49,003 nt of DNA from Oscillospiraceae bacterium (GTDB taxonomy: Bacteria; Bacillota; Clostridia; Oscillospirales; CAG-272). Location of the stretch: contig SVTI01000004.1 of the NCBI GenBank assembly GCA_015063855.1, positions 1-49,003 on the forward strand. The letters run 5' to 3'. This document shows positions 7,607 through 15,911 of this stretch, piece by piece. A program made the translations under genes and the position numbers. The notes under the pieces are model-generated. The model saw only the letters and a program-made list of their open reading frames with translations, was not told the origin of the DNA and made no database searches. Position 1 is the stretch's first letter. Each line of letters starts with the position of its first letter.

Positions 7607-9286
7607 ATGAATATCAAACCCGAATTATTAAGCCCTGCAGGCTCTCCCGAGGCTCTGCGTGCCGCAGTGCTGGGTGGTGCGGATGCCGTTTATATCGGTG
7701 GCTCCGACTTTAATGCACGAATAAATGCAACCAACTTTACTATAGACGAGATAAAAAAAGCAGCAGATTTTTGCCACAAAAAGGGTGTTCGTCTCCATGT
7801 CACCGTAAACACTCTCATACTCGACCGCGAGATGGAGAAAGCCCTTGAATATATACGCGATCTATACCTATGCGGTGTTGATGCCCTTATCTGTGCCGAT
7901 ATGGGGCTTGCCCGTGAGATACACAAGCATTTTCCTGATTTCGAGCTTCATGCAAGCACACAGATGTCGGGACATAATTCGGATGCTGCAAAAACTCTTG
8001 CTGAAATGGGTTTTTCACGAATGGTCTGTGCAAGGGAGATGTCAAGAGAGGATATTTCCACCCTCTGCAAAAGCTCTCCCATCGATATAGAAATGTTTAT
8101 TCACGGCGCTATCTGCGTATGTCATTCGGGGCAGTGTCTTATGTCCTCTCTTATCGGAGGCAGAAGCGGGAACCGCGGCCTATGCGCTCAACCCTGTCGT
8201 ATGCAGTATAACGGCTCGTATCCCTTAAGCATCAAGGATATGTGTCTTGCATCCCATATAACAGAGATACTTGAGCTTGGTGTACGCTCTCTTAAGATCG
8301 AAGGCAGAATGAAGAGTCCCGAATATGTTTACGGAGTCACCCGTATATACCGCAAGCTCCTTGACGAGGGCAGAAATGCCACAGAGAAAGAATTAAAGGA
8401 GTTGCGCGATCTTTTTTCAAGAAGCGGCTTCACCGACGGGTACTTTGTTTCAAGGATATCCAAGCAAATGAACGGAGTGAGAAGCGAGGAGGACAAGCGT
8501 GCCACCATGAGGACCCGCCAGAGCTTCTCCGACCATTCAAAAAACAAACCGATACCTCCTTACCAAAGATACTTTGACGGTGAGCTTACTCTTACCGACT
8601 ACCCGAAGGAGAAAGCAAAAAAATGCCTTTGTGCCAGATTCAATGATCCGAAGAGCATTCCCGCAGAGCATCCCTTCGATATAGTTTATCTTCCTTTGGA
8701 AAAATTTGATGCGAGCAAGGCAAACGGAGTTATTTTACCTCCCGTAATCTATGACAGAGATATGCGCGCCGTAAAAAAAGCCCTCGAAAGCTGCTCTGCC
8801 GAGCATATCATGGTAACAAATATAGGTCAGTTCGGATTAGCAAGGGAAAGCGGTATGGAGATGCACGGAGATTTCCGTCTTAACGCATTCAACTCCCTTT
8901 CTGCCGATATTCTCATTAAAATGGGACTTTCTGACATAATTCTCTCTGTAGAGTTGACTTTGGCACAGATTAGAGATATAATACTTCAGAAGGCTGTTAT
9001 AATCTACGGCTCACAGCCCCTTATGCTCCTCGAAAAAAGATTGGAGCAGAGGGTACTGCGCGATCGCAAGAACGCGGATTTTCTCCTTATCGCCGAGGGA
9101 CAGAGAGATATTCTCTACAACTCGCAGAAAACCTATATGCTCGACCGCGAAAAGGAGCTTAAGGCAGCTTTTATCAATAACAGACATTTCATTTTTACCA
9201 ACGAGAGCCCAAAAGAGGTTGTCTCAATACTGAAGGCATATAAAGAGCACACCCCTAAAAACGGTGGTGTAAGAAGGATAAAATAA
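7607..9286 (+). CDS. U32 family peptidase-like protein (RlhA/TrhP type)
   Basis: The 559-residue protein opens with PELLSPAGSPEALRAAV and GGADAVYIGG, typical of the U32 family. It carries the conserved block HGAICVCHSGQCLMSS..GNRGLCAQPCR, which supplies the cysteines thought to bind an Fe-S cluster. Characterised relatives are RNA hydroxylation proteins (RlhA for 23S rRNA, TrhP for tRNA) rather than proven proteases, so an RNA-modifying role is the better guess. It is shorter than U32 members with a full DUF3656 region. A clear AAAGGAG lies before the ATG. It is the first gene of a rightward operon and its stop overlaps the maf start (TAATG). Confidence 0.85.
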   Translation: MNIKPELLSPAGSPEALRAAVLGGADAVYIGGSDFNARINATNFTIDEIKKAADFCHKKGVRLHVTVNTLILDREMEKALEYIRDLYLCGVDALICADMGLAREIHKHFPDFELHASTQMSGHNSDAAKTLAEMGFSRMVCAREMSREDISTLCKSSPIDIEMFIHGAICVCHSGQCLMSSLIGGRSGNRGLCAQPCRMQYNGSYPLSIKDMCLASHITEILELGVRSLKIEGRMKSPEYVYGVTRIYRKLLDEGRNATEKELKELRDLFSRSGFTDGYFVSRISKQMNGVRSEEDKRATMRTRQSFSDHSKNKPIPPYQRYFDGELTLTDYPKEKAKKCLCARFNDPKSIPAEHPFDIVYLPLEKFDASKANGVILPPVIYDRDMRAVKKALESCSAEHIMVTNIGQFGLARESGMEMHGDFRLNAFNSLSADILIKMGLSDIILSVELTLAQIRDIILQKAVIIYGSQPLMLLEKRLEQRVLRDRKNADFLLIAEGQRDILYNSQKTYMLDREKELKAAFINNRHFIFTNESPKEVVSILKAYKEHTPKNGGVRRIK

Positions 9287-9864
9287 TGCATAAGACAAGA
9301 TTTATATTAGCCTCTGCTTCGCCGAGGCGTTACGAATTATTGCAGGAGATGGGGATAGCTCCCGTAGTCTGTCCTACAGATGCAGATGAAAATATAGATA
9401 TACCCCTTACTCCCGAAGAAACGGTAGAAGTCCTTTCAAGAATTAAGGCAAACGCATATCCCGAAGAATTAAAGGAAAATGAAATACTCATAGCAGCTGA
9501 CACGGTGGTAGCCCTTGATAATGAAATTTTAGGAAAGCCTCGTGACAGACAGGATGCTGTAAATATGCTTCGATCTCTGTCAGACAGAGCGCATAGGGTA
9601 TGTACCGGAGTTACACTGACTACAAGATATAAGACCGTAACGTCACACGATACCACTTACGTTACCTTCCGTCCCATGAGTGATGAGGAGATAGAGGCAT
9701 ACGTGGACACCGGCGATCCTATGGATAAAGCAGGAGCGTACGGGATCCAGGGAGAGGCGGGAAAGTTCGTTTCCTCTACCAACGGCTCACTCAACAACGT
9801 CATCGGTCTCCCAACCGAGCTTATCAAAGAGATCTTATCAACAGAATTCGATATAAAATTTTAG
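9286..9864 (+). CDS. maf: Maf-family nucleoside triphosphate pyrophosphatase
   Basis: Maf proteins hydrolyse non-canonical or excess nucleoside triphosphates (for example dTTP, UTP or modified pyrimidines) to monophosphates, a house-cleaning role sometimes tied to septum formation. The N-terminal SASPRRYELL, the AADTVV segment and DKAGAYGIQG near the C terminus are the family motifs. The length of 192 residues is normal. It is coupled to the upstream gene by a 1-nt overlap and followed 9 nt later by an mreB homolog. Maf next to mreB is a conserved Gram-positive arrangement (maf-radC-mreBCD in B. subtilis). Confidence 0.93.
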   Translation: MHKTRFILASASPRRYELLQEMGIAPVVCPTDADENIDIPLTPEETVEVLSRIKANAYPEELKENEILIAADTVVALDNEILGKPRDRQDAVNMLRSLSDRAHRVCTGVTLTTRYKTVTSHDTTYVTFRPMSDEEIEAYVDTGDPMDKAGAYGIQGEAGKFVSSTNGSLNNVIGLPTELIKEILSTEFDIKF

Positions 9865-9873
9865 GAGTTTAAA

Positions 9874-10872
9874 ATGAGCAAAGTAATAGGAATAAACCTC
9901 GGAAGCCATATCATAACAGTTTATGCAGAGGGTAAGGGAGTAATACTGCGCGAGCCCAATGCTGTAGCGGTCGAGGCGTATACCAGAGAAACCGTAGCTA
10001 CAGGTCAGGATGCAATAAATCTTGTAAATAAGACACCCGGTGCCTATGAGCTTATCAGCCATATTTACCAGGGAAATGTCAGCGACTATGAAAGAATGGC
10101 AATGGTACTGGCAAAGGTGTTTGAAAAGATAAACATCCGCCGTCCCGAGGTCATCTTCACCGTTCACGGCGGTCACAGCTCCGCAGATATCGGTGCTATA
10201 TGTAATATGATGTTTGACGCAGGTGCGAGAAGACTCTGCGTAGTTGATTCTCCTACCGTTGCGGTAATGGGTTCGGATCAACCCTTAAATGACGAAAGAG
10301 CCATTCTTATCTGTGACATCGGTGCCGCTACCTCCGAGATAGGCATCGTAAGAGGCTGTGCGACCAAGCTTTCCCGTACTGCACAGTACGGCTGTAATAA
10401 GCTCGACGAGGCTCTCAAGAACTATATAAAGAAGGAATACAACGCAATTATCGACGGCAGAACCGCAAGAAAGATCAGAGAAGCCGTAGGAACAGTCCAT
10501 CCCTCCTACCTTTTAGGCAGCTACGATTTTGTCGGAAGAGATGCTGTTACCGGTCTCCCCTGCGAGCTTACCATCGACTCCTCCCAGACCCTTGAGGTCA
10601 TGAGAAAATATGCGGATTATCTTATCGCAAACATCGACGGTATATTAAAGAAGCTTCGCGAGGACGTTCTGGCAGAGGTAAAGGAAAGAGGCATACTCCT
10701 GACAGGAGGCGGTGCGCTTGACGGCGGTATCAAGACCTTGGTTGAAGAGAGGTTAGGTATAGTGACCCGTATTTCTGAAAACCCTGTTGAATCCTCTGTC
10801 AAGGGATTGGGCATGATAATCGAAAACCGCGAGGTATTCGGTCCTCTGCTCAGGGATCTCAGCCTTGGTTAA
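9874..10872 (+). CDS. Divergent MreB/Mbl-type actin homolog
   Basis: The 332-residue protein is an actin-fold cell-shape protein of MreB length. Visible elements are the phosphate-1 region GINLGSHIITVYAEGKG, the phosphate-2 region DIGAATSEIG (in place of DIGGGTTEV), GCNKLDEAL, and the adenosine motif LTGGGALDGGI. The normally acidic first position of the phosphate-1 motif (I-D-L-G-T) is Asn8 here. The PSGIT-type segment is replaced by GHSSADIGA. These changes suggest altered or lost ATP hydrolysis. MreB normally guides wall synthesis as membrane-bound filaments. mreC and mreD do not follow; nth does. The AGGAG ribosome site is well spaced. It could be an Mbl/MreBH-like paralog with the canonical MreB elsewhere. 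Confidence 0.82.
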   Translation: MSKVIGINLGSHIITVYAEGKGVILREPNAVAVEAYTRETVATGQDAINLVNKTPGAYELISHIYQGNVSDYERMAMVLAKVFEKINIRRPEVIFTVHGGHSSADIGAICNMMFDAGARRLCVVDSPTVAVMGSDQPLNDERAILICDIGAATSEIGIVRGCATKLSRTAQYGCNKLDEALKNYIKKEYNAIIDGRTARKIREAVGTVHPSYLLGSYDFVGRDAVTGLPCELTIDSSQTLEVMRKYADYLIANIDGILKKLREDVLAEVKERGILLTGGGALDGGIKTLVEERLGIVTRISENPVESSVKGLGMIIENREVFGPLLRDLSLG

Positions 10873-11515
10873 GAAGGAAAGGGCAGCAAAGATCATCGCC
10901 GCCCTTGAAGAACTTTATCCCGAGGCAGAATGCGCCCTTGAATACAAAGGCGAGCCCTGGAAGCTGCTTGTCATGGGTATTCTCTCGGCACAATGTACCG
11001 ACAAAAGGGTAAATATCGTCTGCGAGGATATGTTCACAGAGATAGACACACAAGAGAAGATGGCGCAGGCTCCCGTAGAGCTTATCGAACGCTACGTAAA
11101 GCCCTGCGGACTCTATAAAACCAAAGCAAAGAATATCTCCGCCTGCGCAAAGAAGTTAGTAAACGAATTCGGCGGTGTCCTTCCCGATGACATGGATACC
11201 CTTCTTACCTTTCCCGGTGTAGGCAGAAAGATAGCAAATCTTCTGCTGGGAGATATATTCAAGAAGCCTGCTATAGTTACCGATACACATTGCATACGCT
11301 TGGCGGGAAGAATGGGTCTTACACCGAAGGATGAAAAGAACCCCCTTAAGGTAGAAAAGGAGCTGGTCAAGATTATCCCGCCCGAAAAGCAATCGGATTT
11401 CTGCCACCGCATGGTATTCTTCGGCAGAGAATATTGCTCCGCCCGTTCACCCAAATGCGAAGAATGTCCGTTAAAGACTCTATGTAAAAAAGCGGGCGCC
11501 GACCCGCAGCGATGA
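10865..11515 (+). CDS. nth: Endonuclease III (DNA glycosylase/AP lyase)
   Basis: Nth removes oxidised pyrimidines from DNA and nicks the abasic site. The 216-residue protein has the helix-hairpin-helix LTFPGVGRKIAN with catalytic Lys122. The catalytic Asp140 lies in VTDTH, and the four Fe-S cysteines at 191, 198, 201 and 207 show the standard C-x6-C-x2-C-x5-C spacing. The start is a TTG lying inside the end of the mreB-like gene (8-nt overlap). No ATG fits the family N terminus, so a coupled TTG start is preferred. The next gene is a second base-excision glycosylase. Confidence 0.93.
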   Translation: MVKKERAAKIIAALEELYPEAECALEYKGEPWKLLVMGILSAQCTDKRVNIVCEDMFTEIDTQEKMAQAPVELIERYVKPCGLYKTKAKNISACAKKLVNEFGGVLPDDMDTLLTFPGVGRKIANLLLGDIFKKPAIVTDTHCIRLAGRMGLTPKDEKNPLKVEKELVKIIPPEKQSDFCHRMVFFGREYCSARSPKCEECPLKTLCKKAGADPQR

Positions 11516-11591
11516 TCGGGCATGAACTACGTCAAAACCTCTAACTTCAATGCCCGAAGTAACTCAATTTCCTATATATTAAAAAAACAAT

Positions 11592-12437
11592 ATGAAAATA
11601 ACCGAATTTAATAAATATATCGAAATATCCGAGTTGTCATATTTTTCCGTAGAGAAAATATTTGACTGCGGTCAGTGCTTCCGTTTTGATCCCGATCCTA
11701 CTGGCGGTATTTCCGGAGTAGCTATGGGAAGCTTCTACCGCTTCACTCAGGAAAACGAAAGCACCGTCAGGATCTATAACACCTCAAAAAACGATTTTGA
11801 CCAAAAGCTTTTCAGATATCTCAGTCTTGATCGCGATTACGGCATAATGAACGAGGATATAATATCCCGCTTCGGCTCGGATGAAACGATAAAAAAAGCT
11901 GTAGAAGCCGGAAAAGGTATAAGAATACTTCGACAGGAGGCATTCGAGGTCCTTATATCATTTATCATTTCACAAAATAATAATATACCGAGAATAAAGG
12001 GCTTGGTAGAAGCTCTCTGTCGCAGATGCGGAAGAAATATCGGTGAAGAGAAATACGCCTTTCCCGAGCCCGAGGCAATAGTTAAATTGGGCATAGACGG
12101 TCTCAGAGAATTAAAGGTAGGCTTCCGTGCTCCATACATATACGATGCGGCACTAAGAGTCACAGAGGGAGCAACAGACCTTGAGATCATCGCTTCTCTT
12201 GACACACTGTCGGCAGGAGAGCAATTAATGAAGATCAAGGGCGTAGGTCCTAAGGTAGCCTCGTGTATTCTTCTTTTCGGGCTCGATAAGACCGACACCT
12301 TTCCCGTAGATGTCTGGATAAAGAGAGTTCTTGACAAATACTATCCCGAAGGCATAGATATAAGCACCCTCGGTAATTACAGAGGACTCGCACAGCAGTA
12401 TTTATTCTATTACGAGAGGTATAATAACAATGCTTGA
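11592..12437 (+). CDS. OGG1-type 8-oxoguanine DNA glycosylase
   Basis: The 281-residue protein has an OGG_N-like beginning (FDCGQCFRF, then GSFYRF) followed by an HhH-GPD glycosylase domain. The hairpin KIKGVGPKVASC carries the catalytic Lys221, and FPVDVW carries Asp240, matching Lys249 and Asp268 of human OGG1. It should excise 8-oxoguanine opposite C and cleave the strand. Related bacterial proteins are often annotated 3-methyladenine glycosylase, but the GPK and PVDV signatures favour the OGG type. The Shine-Dalgarno before the ATG is poor, and 76 nt separate it from nth. An 8-bp inverted repeat (11516-11557) in that gap has no T tract. Confidence 0.85.
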   Translation: MKITEFNKYIEISELSYFSVEKIFDCGQCFRFDPDPTGGISGVAMGSFYRFTQENESTVRIYNTSKNDFDQKLFRYLSLDRDYGIMNEDIISRFGSDETIKKAVEAGKGIRILRQEAFEVLISFIISQNNNIPRIKGLVEALCRRCGRNIGEEKYAFPEPEAIVKLGIDGLRELKVGFRAPYIYDAALRVTEGATDLEIIASLDTLSAGEQLMKIKGVGPKVASCILLFGLDKTDTFPVDVWIKRVLDKYYPEGIDISTLGNYRGLAQQYLFYYERYNNNA

Positions 12438-13134
12438 AAAAATATATACTATTCCGATAAACGAGGCATTTGATGCGGCTGCCGAGGATCACAGCCTCGG
12501 ATGTCCCTTCTGCGCCCTGGAGCAAAGATTTGAAAAGGATCAGCTTGAGATAATTCTCGGTGCTTCCATGATGGAACCGGATATACGCATCAAGACAAAC
12601 GAGCAGGGCTTCTGCCATAAGCATTATGAAAAAATGTTTCATATGAAGAACCGTCTCGGAATGGCTCTTATGTTAGAAAGTCACTTAAACGAGCTCCGTG
12701 AGGAGATCGGAAGCGCAGGAATCTCCGAGCTGTTTTCAGGTAAAGGTACAAAGGCTGTCGGAAGAATAGAAAAATTAGAGCATAGCTGCTACATCTGCGA
12801 AAGAGTAGAGTATAATATGCAGAGAATGTTTGAGAATGCGGCAGGTCTCTGGGCAGAGGATAAGACTTTTGATAAGAAGATATCCGCTCAGCCCTATTTC
12901 TGTCTTGAGCATTACAGAAGATTCATAGAAGCAGGACAGAAGAATATACATAAAAAACGCTTTGGAGATTTTTATAACACAGTCAGCAAAACAGAGCTTG
13001 CATATTTTGATAAGCTCCGTGAGGACATAAGCTGGTTCTGCAAGAAATTTGATTACAGATATGAAAATGAGCCCTGGAAGGACTCGAAAGATGCCGTTGA
13101 ACGTGCCATAGCATTTTTAACAGGAAAGGAATAA
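12430..13134 (+). CDS. Cysteine-rich protein of unknown function (possibly DUF6062)
   Basis: I do not recognise a function. The 234-residue soluble protein has two similar halves in its cysteine/histidine layout. Each half has a CxxC pair (CPFC near 25, CYIC near 120) and, further on, a motif of the FC-x2-H type (FCHKHYEKM near 60, FCLEHYRRF near 157). This pattern suggests two structural metal sites, probably zinc. It resembles proteins that databases list as DUF6062, but that name is from memory. It overlaps the OGG gene by 8 nt and ends 5 nt before hprK, so it is translated as part of that operon. Confidence 0.65.
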   Translation: MLEKIYTIPINEAFDAAAEDHSLGCPFCALEQRFEKDQLEIILGASMMEPDIRIKTNEQGFCHKHYEKMFHMKNRLGMALMLESHLNELREEIGSAGISELFSGKGTKAVGRIEKLEHSCYICERVEYNMQRMFENAAGLWAEDKTFDKKISAQPYFCLEHYRRFIEAGQKNIHKKRFGDFYNTVSKTELAYFDKLREDISWFCKKFDYRYENEPWKDSKDAVERAIAFLTGKE

Positions 13135-13139
13135 GAAAA

Positions 13140-14060
13140 ATGACCAAGCAAACAGTAGCATTAAAGACCCTGATATCCGATTTTAATCTTACAGAGATAT
13201 ACATGCCCGAACGTGAGGTTATGGTCGCTAATGCCAACGTAAACCGTCCCGGACTTCCCCTGACAGGTTTTTTCGAGCATTTTGAACCTTCAAGAATACA
13301 GATAATAGGTAAATCAGAGTATAATTATTTAATAGAGCTTGACATTGAGACAAGGGTTAAAAGACTAAACGACTTCATGTCGAAAAAGCCTATTGCCATT
13401 ATCTATTCCACCGATCTTATGCCCTGTGAGACCATGAAGCTCATGGCGAGAGAATTCGATATTCCTCTTCTTATGACCTCCCGTGCCACAAGTGAGTTCA
13501 TGGCAGCTCTTATTTCCAAACTAAGCGTTTATCTCGCTCCCTGCATTACACGTCACGGCGTACTTGTAGAGGTTTACGGTGAAGGTGTTCTTATTCTTGG
13601 AGACAGCGGTATCGGTAAGAGTGAAACAGCTATCGAGCTTGTCAAAAGAGGCCACCGTCTTGTTGCGGATGATGCAGTAGAGCTGCGCCGTGTTTCGGAC
13701 AGAACCATCACAGGATCTGCACCTGAGATAATCAGACATTACGTCGAGCTGCGCGGTATCGGTATCATTGACGTCAAGCATATCTTCGGTATGGGTGCTG
13801 TCAAGGACGTTGAGAAGATAGACCTTGTGATCAACCTCGAGGAGTGGGTCGAGGGCAAGATGTACGACAGAATGGGAATGGAGAATGAGTATACCGAAAT
13901 CATGGGATTAAAGATAGTTTCCAATACGATTCCCGTTCACCCCGGTCGTAACCTTGCGGTAATCATCGAGATAGCAGCCATCAATAACCGTCAGAAGCGC
14001 ATGGGTTACAACGCCGCCCAGGAGTTCAATAACAGACTCATGCAAAATATAGGAATGTAA
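13140..14060 (+). CDS. hprK: HPr kinase/phosphorylase
   Basis: HprK phosphorylates and dephosphorylates Ser46 of HPr, the switch for carbon catabolite control in low-GC Gram-positive bacteria. The 306-residue protein has the N-terminal regulatory domain, the conserved HGVLVEV strand with His139, the Walker A loop GDSGIGKS at 154-161, and DDAVELRR. The later VELRGIGIIDV stretch is the HprK family signature. A ribosome site AGGAAAGGA precedes the ATG. It is the last gene of the operon starting at 7607 and is followed by a strong hairpin. ptsH is not in the window. Confidence 0.96.
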   Translation: MTKQTVALKTLISDFNLTEIYMPEREVMVANANVNRPGLPLTGFFEHFEPSRIQIIGKSEYNYLIELDIETRVKRLNDFMSKKPIAIIYSTDLMPCETMKLMAREFDIPLLMTSRATSEFMAALISKLSVYLAPCITRHGVLVEVYGEGVLILGDSGIGKSETAIELVKRGHRLVADDAVELRRVSDRTITGSAPEIIRHYVELRGIGIIDVKHIFGMGAVKDVEKIDLVINLEEWVEGKMYDRMGMENEYTEIMGLKIVSNTIPVHPGRNLAVIIEIAAINNRQKRMGYNAAQEFNNRLMQNIGM

Positions 14061-14068
14061 ATACAAAA

Positions 14069-14095
14069 AGGACCGTTGCAAAAAGCAACGGTCCT
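14069..14095. terminator. Bidirectional terminator between hprK and nagK-like gene
   Basis: A perfect 11-bp stem (AGGACCGTTGC / GCAACGGTCCT) with an AAAAA loop. On the minus strand it is followed by TTTTTG, on the plus strand by CTTTAT. It sits 8 nt after the hprK stop and about 80 nt beyond the end of the convergent kinase gene. Confidence 0.8.
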
Positions 14096-14177
14096 CTTTA
14101 TAATGTATAAAAATTGCTATGTTTCGCATAAGTTACGCTATGAAAACAAGCAAATTCCGGTACACTATACAGCGCCT

Positions 14178-15152
14178 TTATTCATTAATTACGTATCTGT
14201 AATCCTTATACTCTTCCTTTAAGAATTCGATATCCTCATCGGTAAGCTTTCTGCCTGTGAAGTGAGGCATTGCGAGCACCGCACCTACAACGGGCTCGAA
14301 ATAAGGAACGATAATCTCTCTCTCGGGCTGATCTGCATGGATAAGCTCCTTGAAGGTATTAACCATAAGCATATCGTTCTTCCAATGTCCGCCCTCCAAT
14401 ACTATCGGCACGTCCATGGGAACGTTTCTTCTGTGGATAAGACCAAGAGTCTGCTCAGCCATAACGGTACCGCTGCGGCGAAGAAGCTCTTTTGCTATCT
14501 CGTCACCACGTCTTGCAGCACGTCCAACACAAGGAGCACAGCTCGCAAGGGCTGCGGTGGGACTCTTGTCCTTGAAATCGTATATCTTACCTATAGCTTC
14601 ACCCATATCCTCAGCCCCGAGATATTCGCACATCTCATCTACGATAAGGGTGTGAGGTCCTCTGCATTCATAATACTTAACAGCCTCGGCAACAGCCATT
14701 CTTGCCATGTGGTAGCCGCTTCCCTCGTCATGGATAACAGAGCCGTAACCACCAGCCTCATAGCCGTTTCCGTCCTTATCCATATAGAAAATAACCGAGC
14801 CTGTACCCGAAAGGGAAATAACCGAATTTTCGCTTGCAAATGCAGCCAAAAGACCTACAAGACCTTCGCCACCGCGGTCATCAAGCTTATTGAACTTAAT
14901 ATTCTTTTTCTCCAGCATTACGTCACGCATAAGCCATGAGAACACACCGTAAACACATTCGATCTCGGTGATACCTGTTCCTTCAATAAGCTTGTCTATG
15001 GCCTCGTTTGCATTCTTGTAAAGAAGCTCCTTTGAAGAAAAAGACACGTTCATAGAACCGGTTCTGACTCTGTTAATAAACTTAAGATTTTCGTCAAAGA
15101 GGATACCCTCTATCTTAGATCCTCCACCGTCAAATGCTATATAGTATTTCAT
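14178..15152 (-). CDS. BadF/BadG-type ATPase, N-acetylglucosamine kinase-like
   Basis: The protein (about 324 residues) has an actin-like ASKHA kinase fold of the NAGK type. It begins KYYIAFDGGGSKIEGILFD (phosphate-1 loop), has SLSGTGSVIFYM and AGGYGSVIHDEGSGYHMAR in the middle, and a C-terminal glycine-containing VLEGGHWKND. Such enzymes phosphorylate N-acetylglucosamine or related amino sugars. The neighbouring SIS protein supports a role in amino-sugar or muropeptide salvage, though this is inference. The start is placed at ATG 15152 because GAGG lies 6 nt before it. A GTG at 15164 overlaps the upstream stop but has no spaced ribosome site. Confidence 0.82.
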   Translation of the reverse strand: MKYYIAFDGGGSKIEGILFDENLKFINRVRTGSMNVSFSSKELLYKNANEAIDKLIEGTGITEIECVYGVFSWLMRDVMLEKKNIKFNKLDDRGGEGLVGLLAAFASENSVISLSGTGSVIFYMDKDGNGYEAGGYGSVIHDEGSGYHMARMAVAEAVKYYECRGPHTLIVDEMCEYLGAEDMGEAIGKIYDFKDKSPTAALASCAPCVGRAARRGDEIAKELLRRSGTVMAEQTLGLIHRRNVPMDVPIVLEGGHWKNDMLMVNTFKELIHADQPEREIIVPYFEPVVGAVLAMPHFTGRKLTDEDIEFLKEEYKDYRYVINE

Positions 15153-15160
15153 TTTTGACC

Positions 15161-15898
15161 TCACATATAGAAAATATTATCTTTATACTCAGAAAGTATT
15201 CTTGCGTTATGCTCTGTACCGCCGTCGATATTCGCGGAGAGGAATACAGGAGGAGTAATGCCCTTGGCAATAAGCTTCTCCTCTGCCTCGATAACCATTG
15301 CATTAAGAAGCGCTGCGCCCACCGCTGTAGAGGTAGGACCACTCTTCTCCTCAAGACCTTCAAGCTTTACAGAAGCATCGCTTATGCATCCGCAGTTATC
15401 AAGAACGATATCGCATACCTCGTAAAGCTTTTTTCCGCTGGGAGCACGGCTCGTAACCGCGGAGGAATACTCAAGATTAGTGATAGCGATAGTCTTGACC
15501 CCGTTTTTAGCAGCCTCCTCAGCCATCTCAACGGGAACGGTATTTCTGCCGGAAACAGAATGGATGATAAGAACGTCATCCTTCTTAAGCTTGTTCTCCT
15601 CGAAAATTATCTTTGCAAGACCGGGAAGTCTCTCCAGCATACTTGTCATTGTAACGGGACGGGTATTGAGCATAAAGCCGGGAAAGAAGATCGGGTTAAT
15701 GGTAACCATACCACCCGAACGGTAGAATATCTCCTCCGCTAAAATACCTGCATGGGAACATCCGAAGGCATATACGTTATTCTTTCTCTCGGTTGCCTCG
15801 CAAATAAGGTCCGCGGCATGGTCTATAGCCTCTGCGCCCTTACTCCATGCACGGTTGATACAGTCAATTACGCCGTCGATATAAATTTTTCCGTTCAT
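15161..15898 (-). CDS. SIS-domain sugar-phosphate binding protein (UPF0309-like)
   Basis: The 245-residue protein is a single SIS domain. FGCSHAGILAEEIFYRSGG (about 56-74) and a second phosphosugar-binding loop IIHSVSGRNTVPVEMAEEA are typical. A later AVGAALLNAMVIEAEE helix follows the layout of UPF0309 proteins. SIS domains bind phosphosugars as isomerases, etherases or sensors. The exact reaction is unknown here. Its place directly before an N-acetylglucosamine kinase-like gene points to amino-sugar phosphate metabolism. AAGGAG precedes the start. Confidence 0.82.
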   Translation of the reverse strand: MNGKIYIDGVIDCINRAWSKGAEAIDHAADLICEATERKNNVYAFGCSHAGILAEEIFYRSGGMVTINPIFFPGFMLNTRPVTMTSMLERLPGLAKIIFEENKLKKDDVLIIHSVSGRNTVPVEMAEEAAKNGVKTIAITNLEYSSAVTSRAPSGKKLYEVCDIVLDNCGCISDASVKLEGLEEKSGPTSTAVGAALLNAMVIEAEEKLIAKGITPPVFLSANIDGGTEHNARILSEYKDNIFYM

Positions 15899-15911
15899 AT
15901 TATTTCTCCTT

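Noticed and set aside
11516-11557. 8-bp inverted repeat between nth and the OGG gene
   Set aside because: The 26-nt loop and absence of a T tract make it a poor terminator; the downstream gene appears to belong to the same unit.
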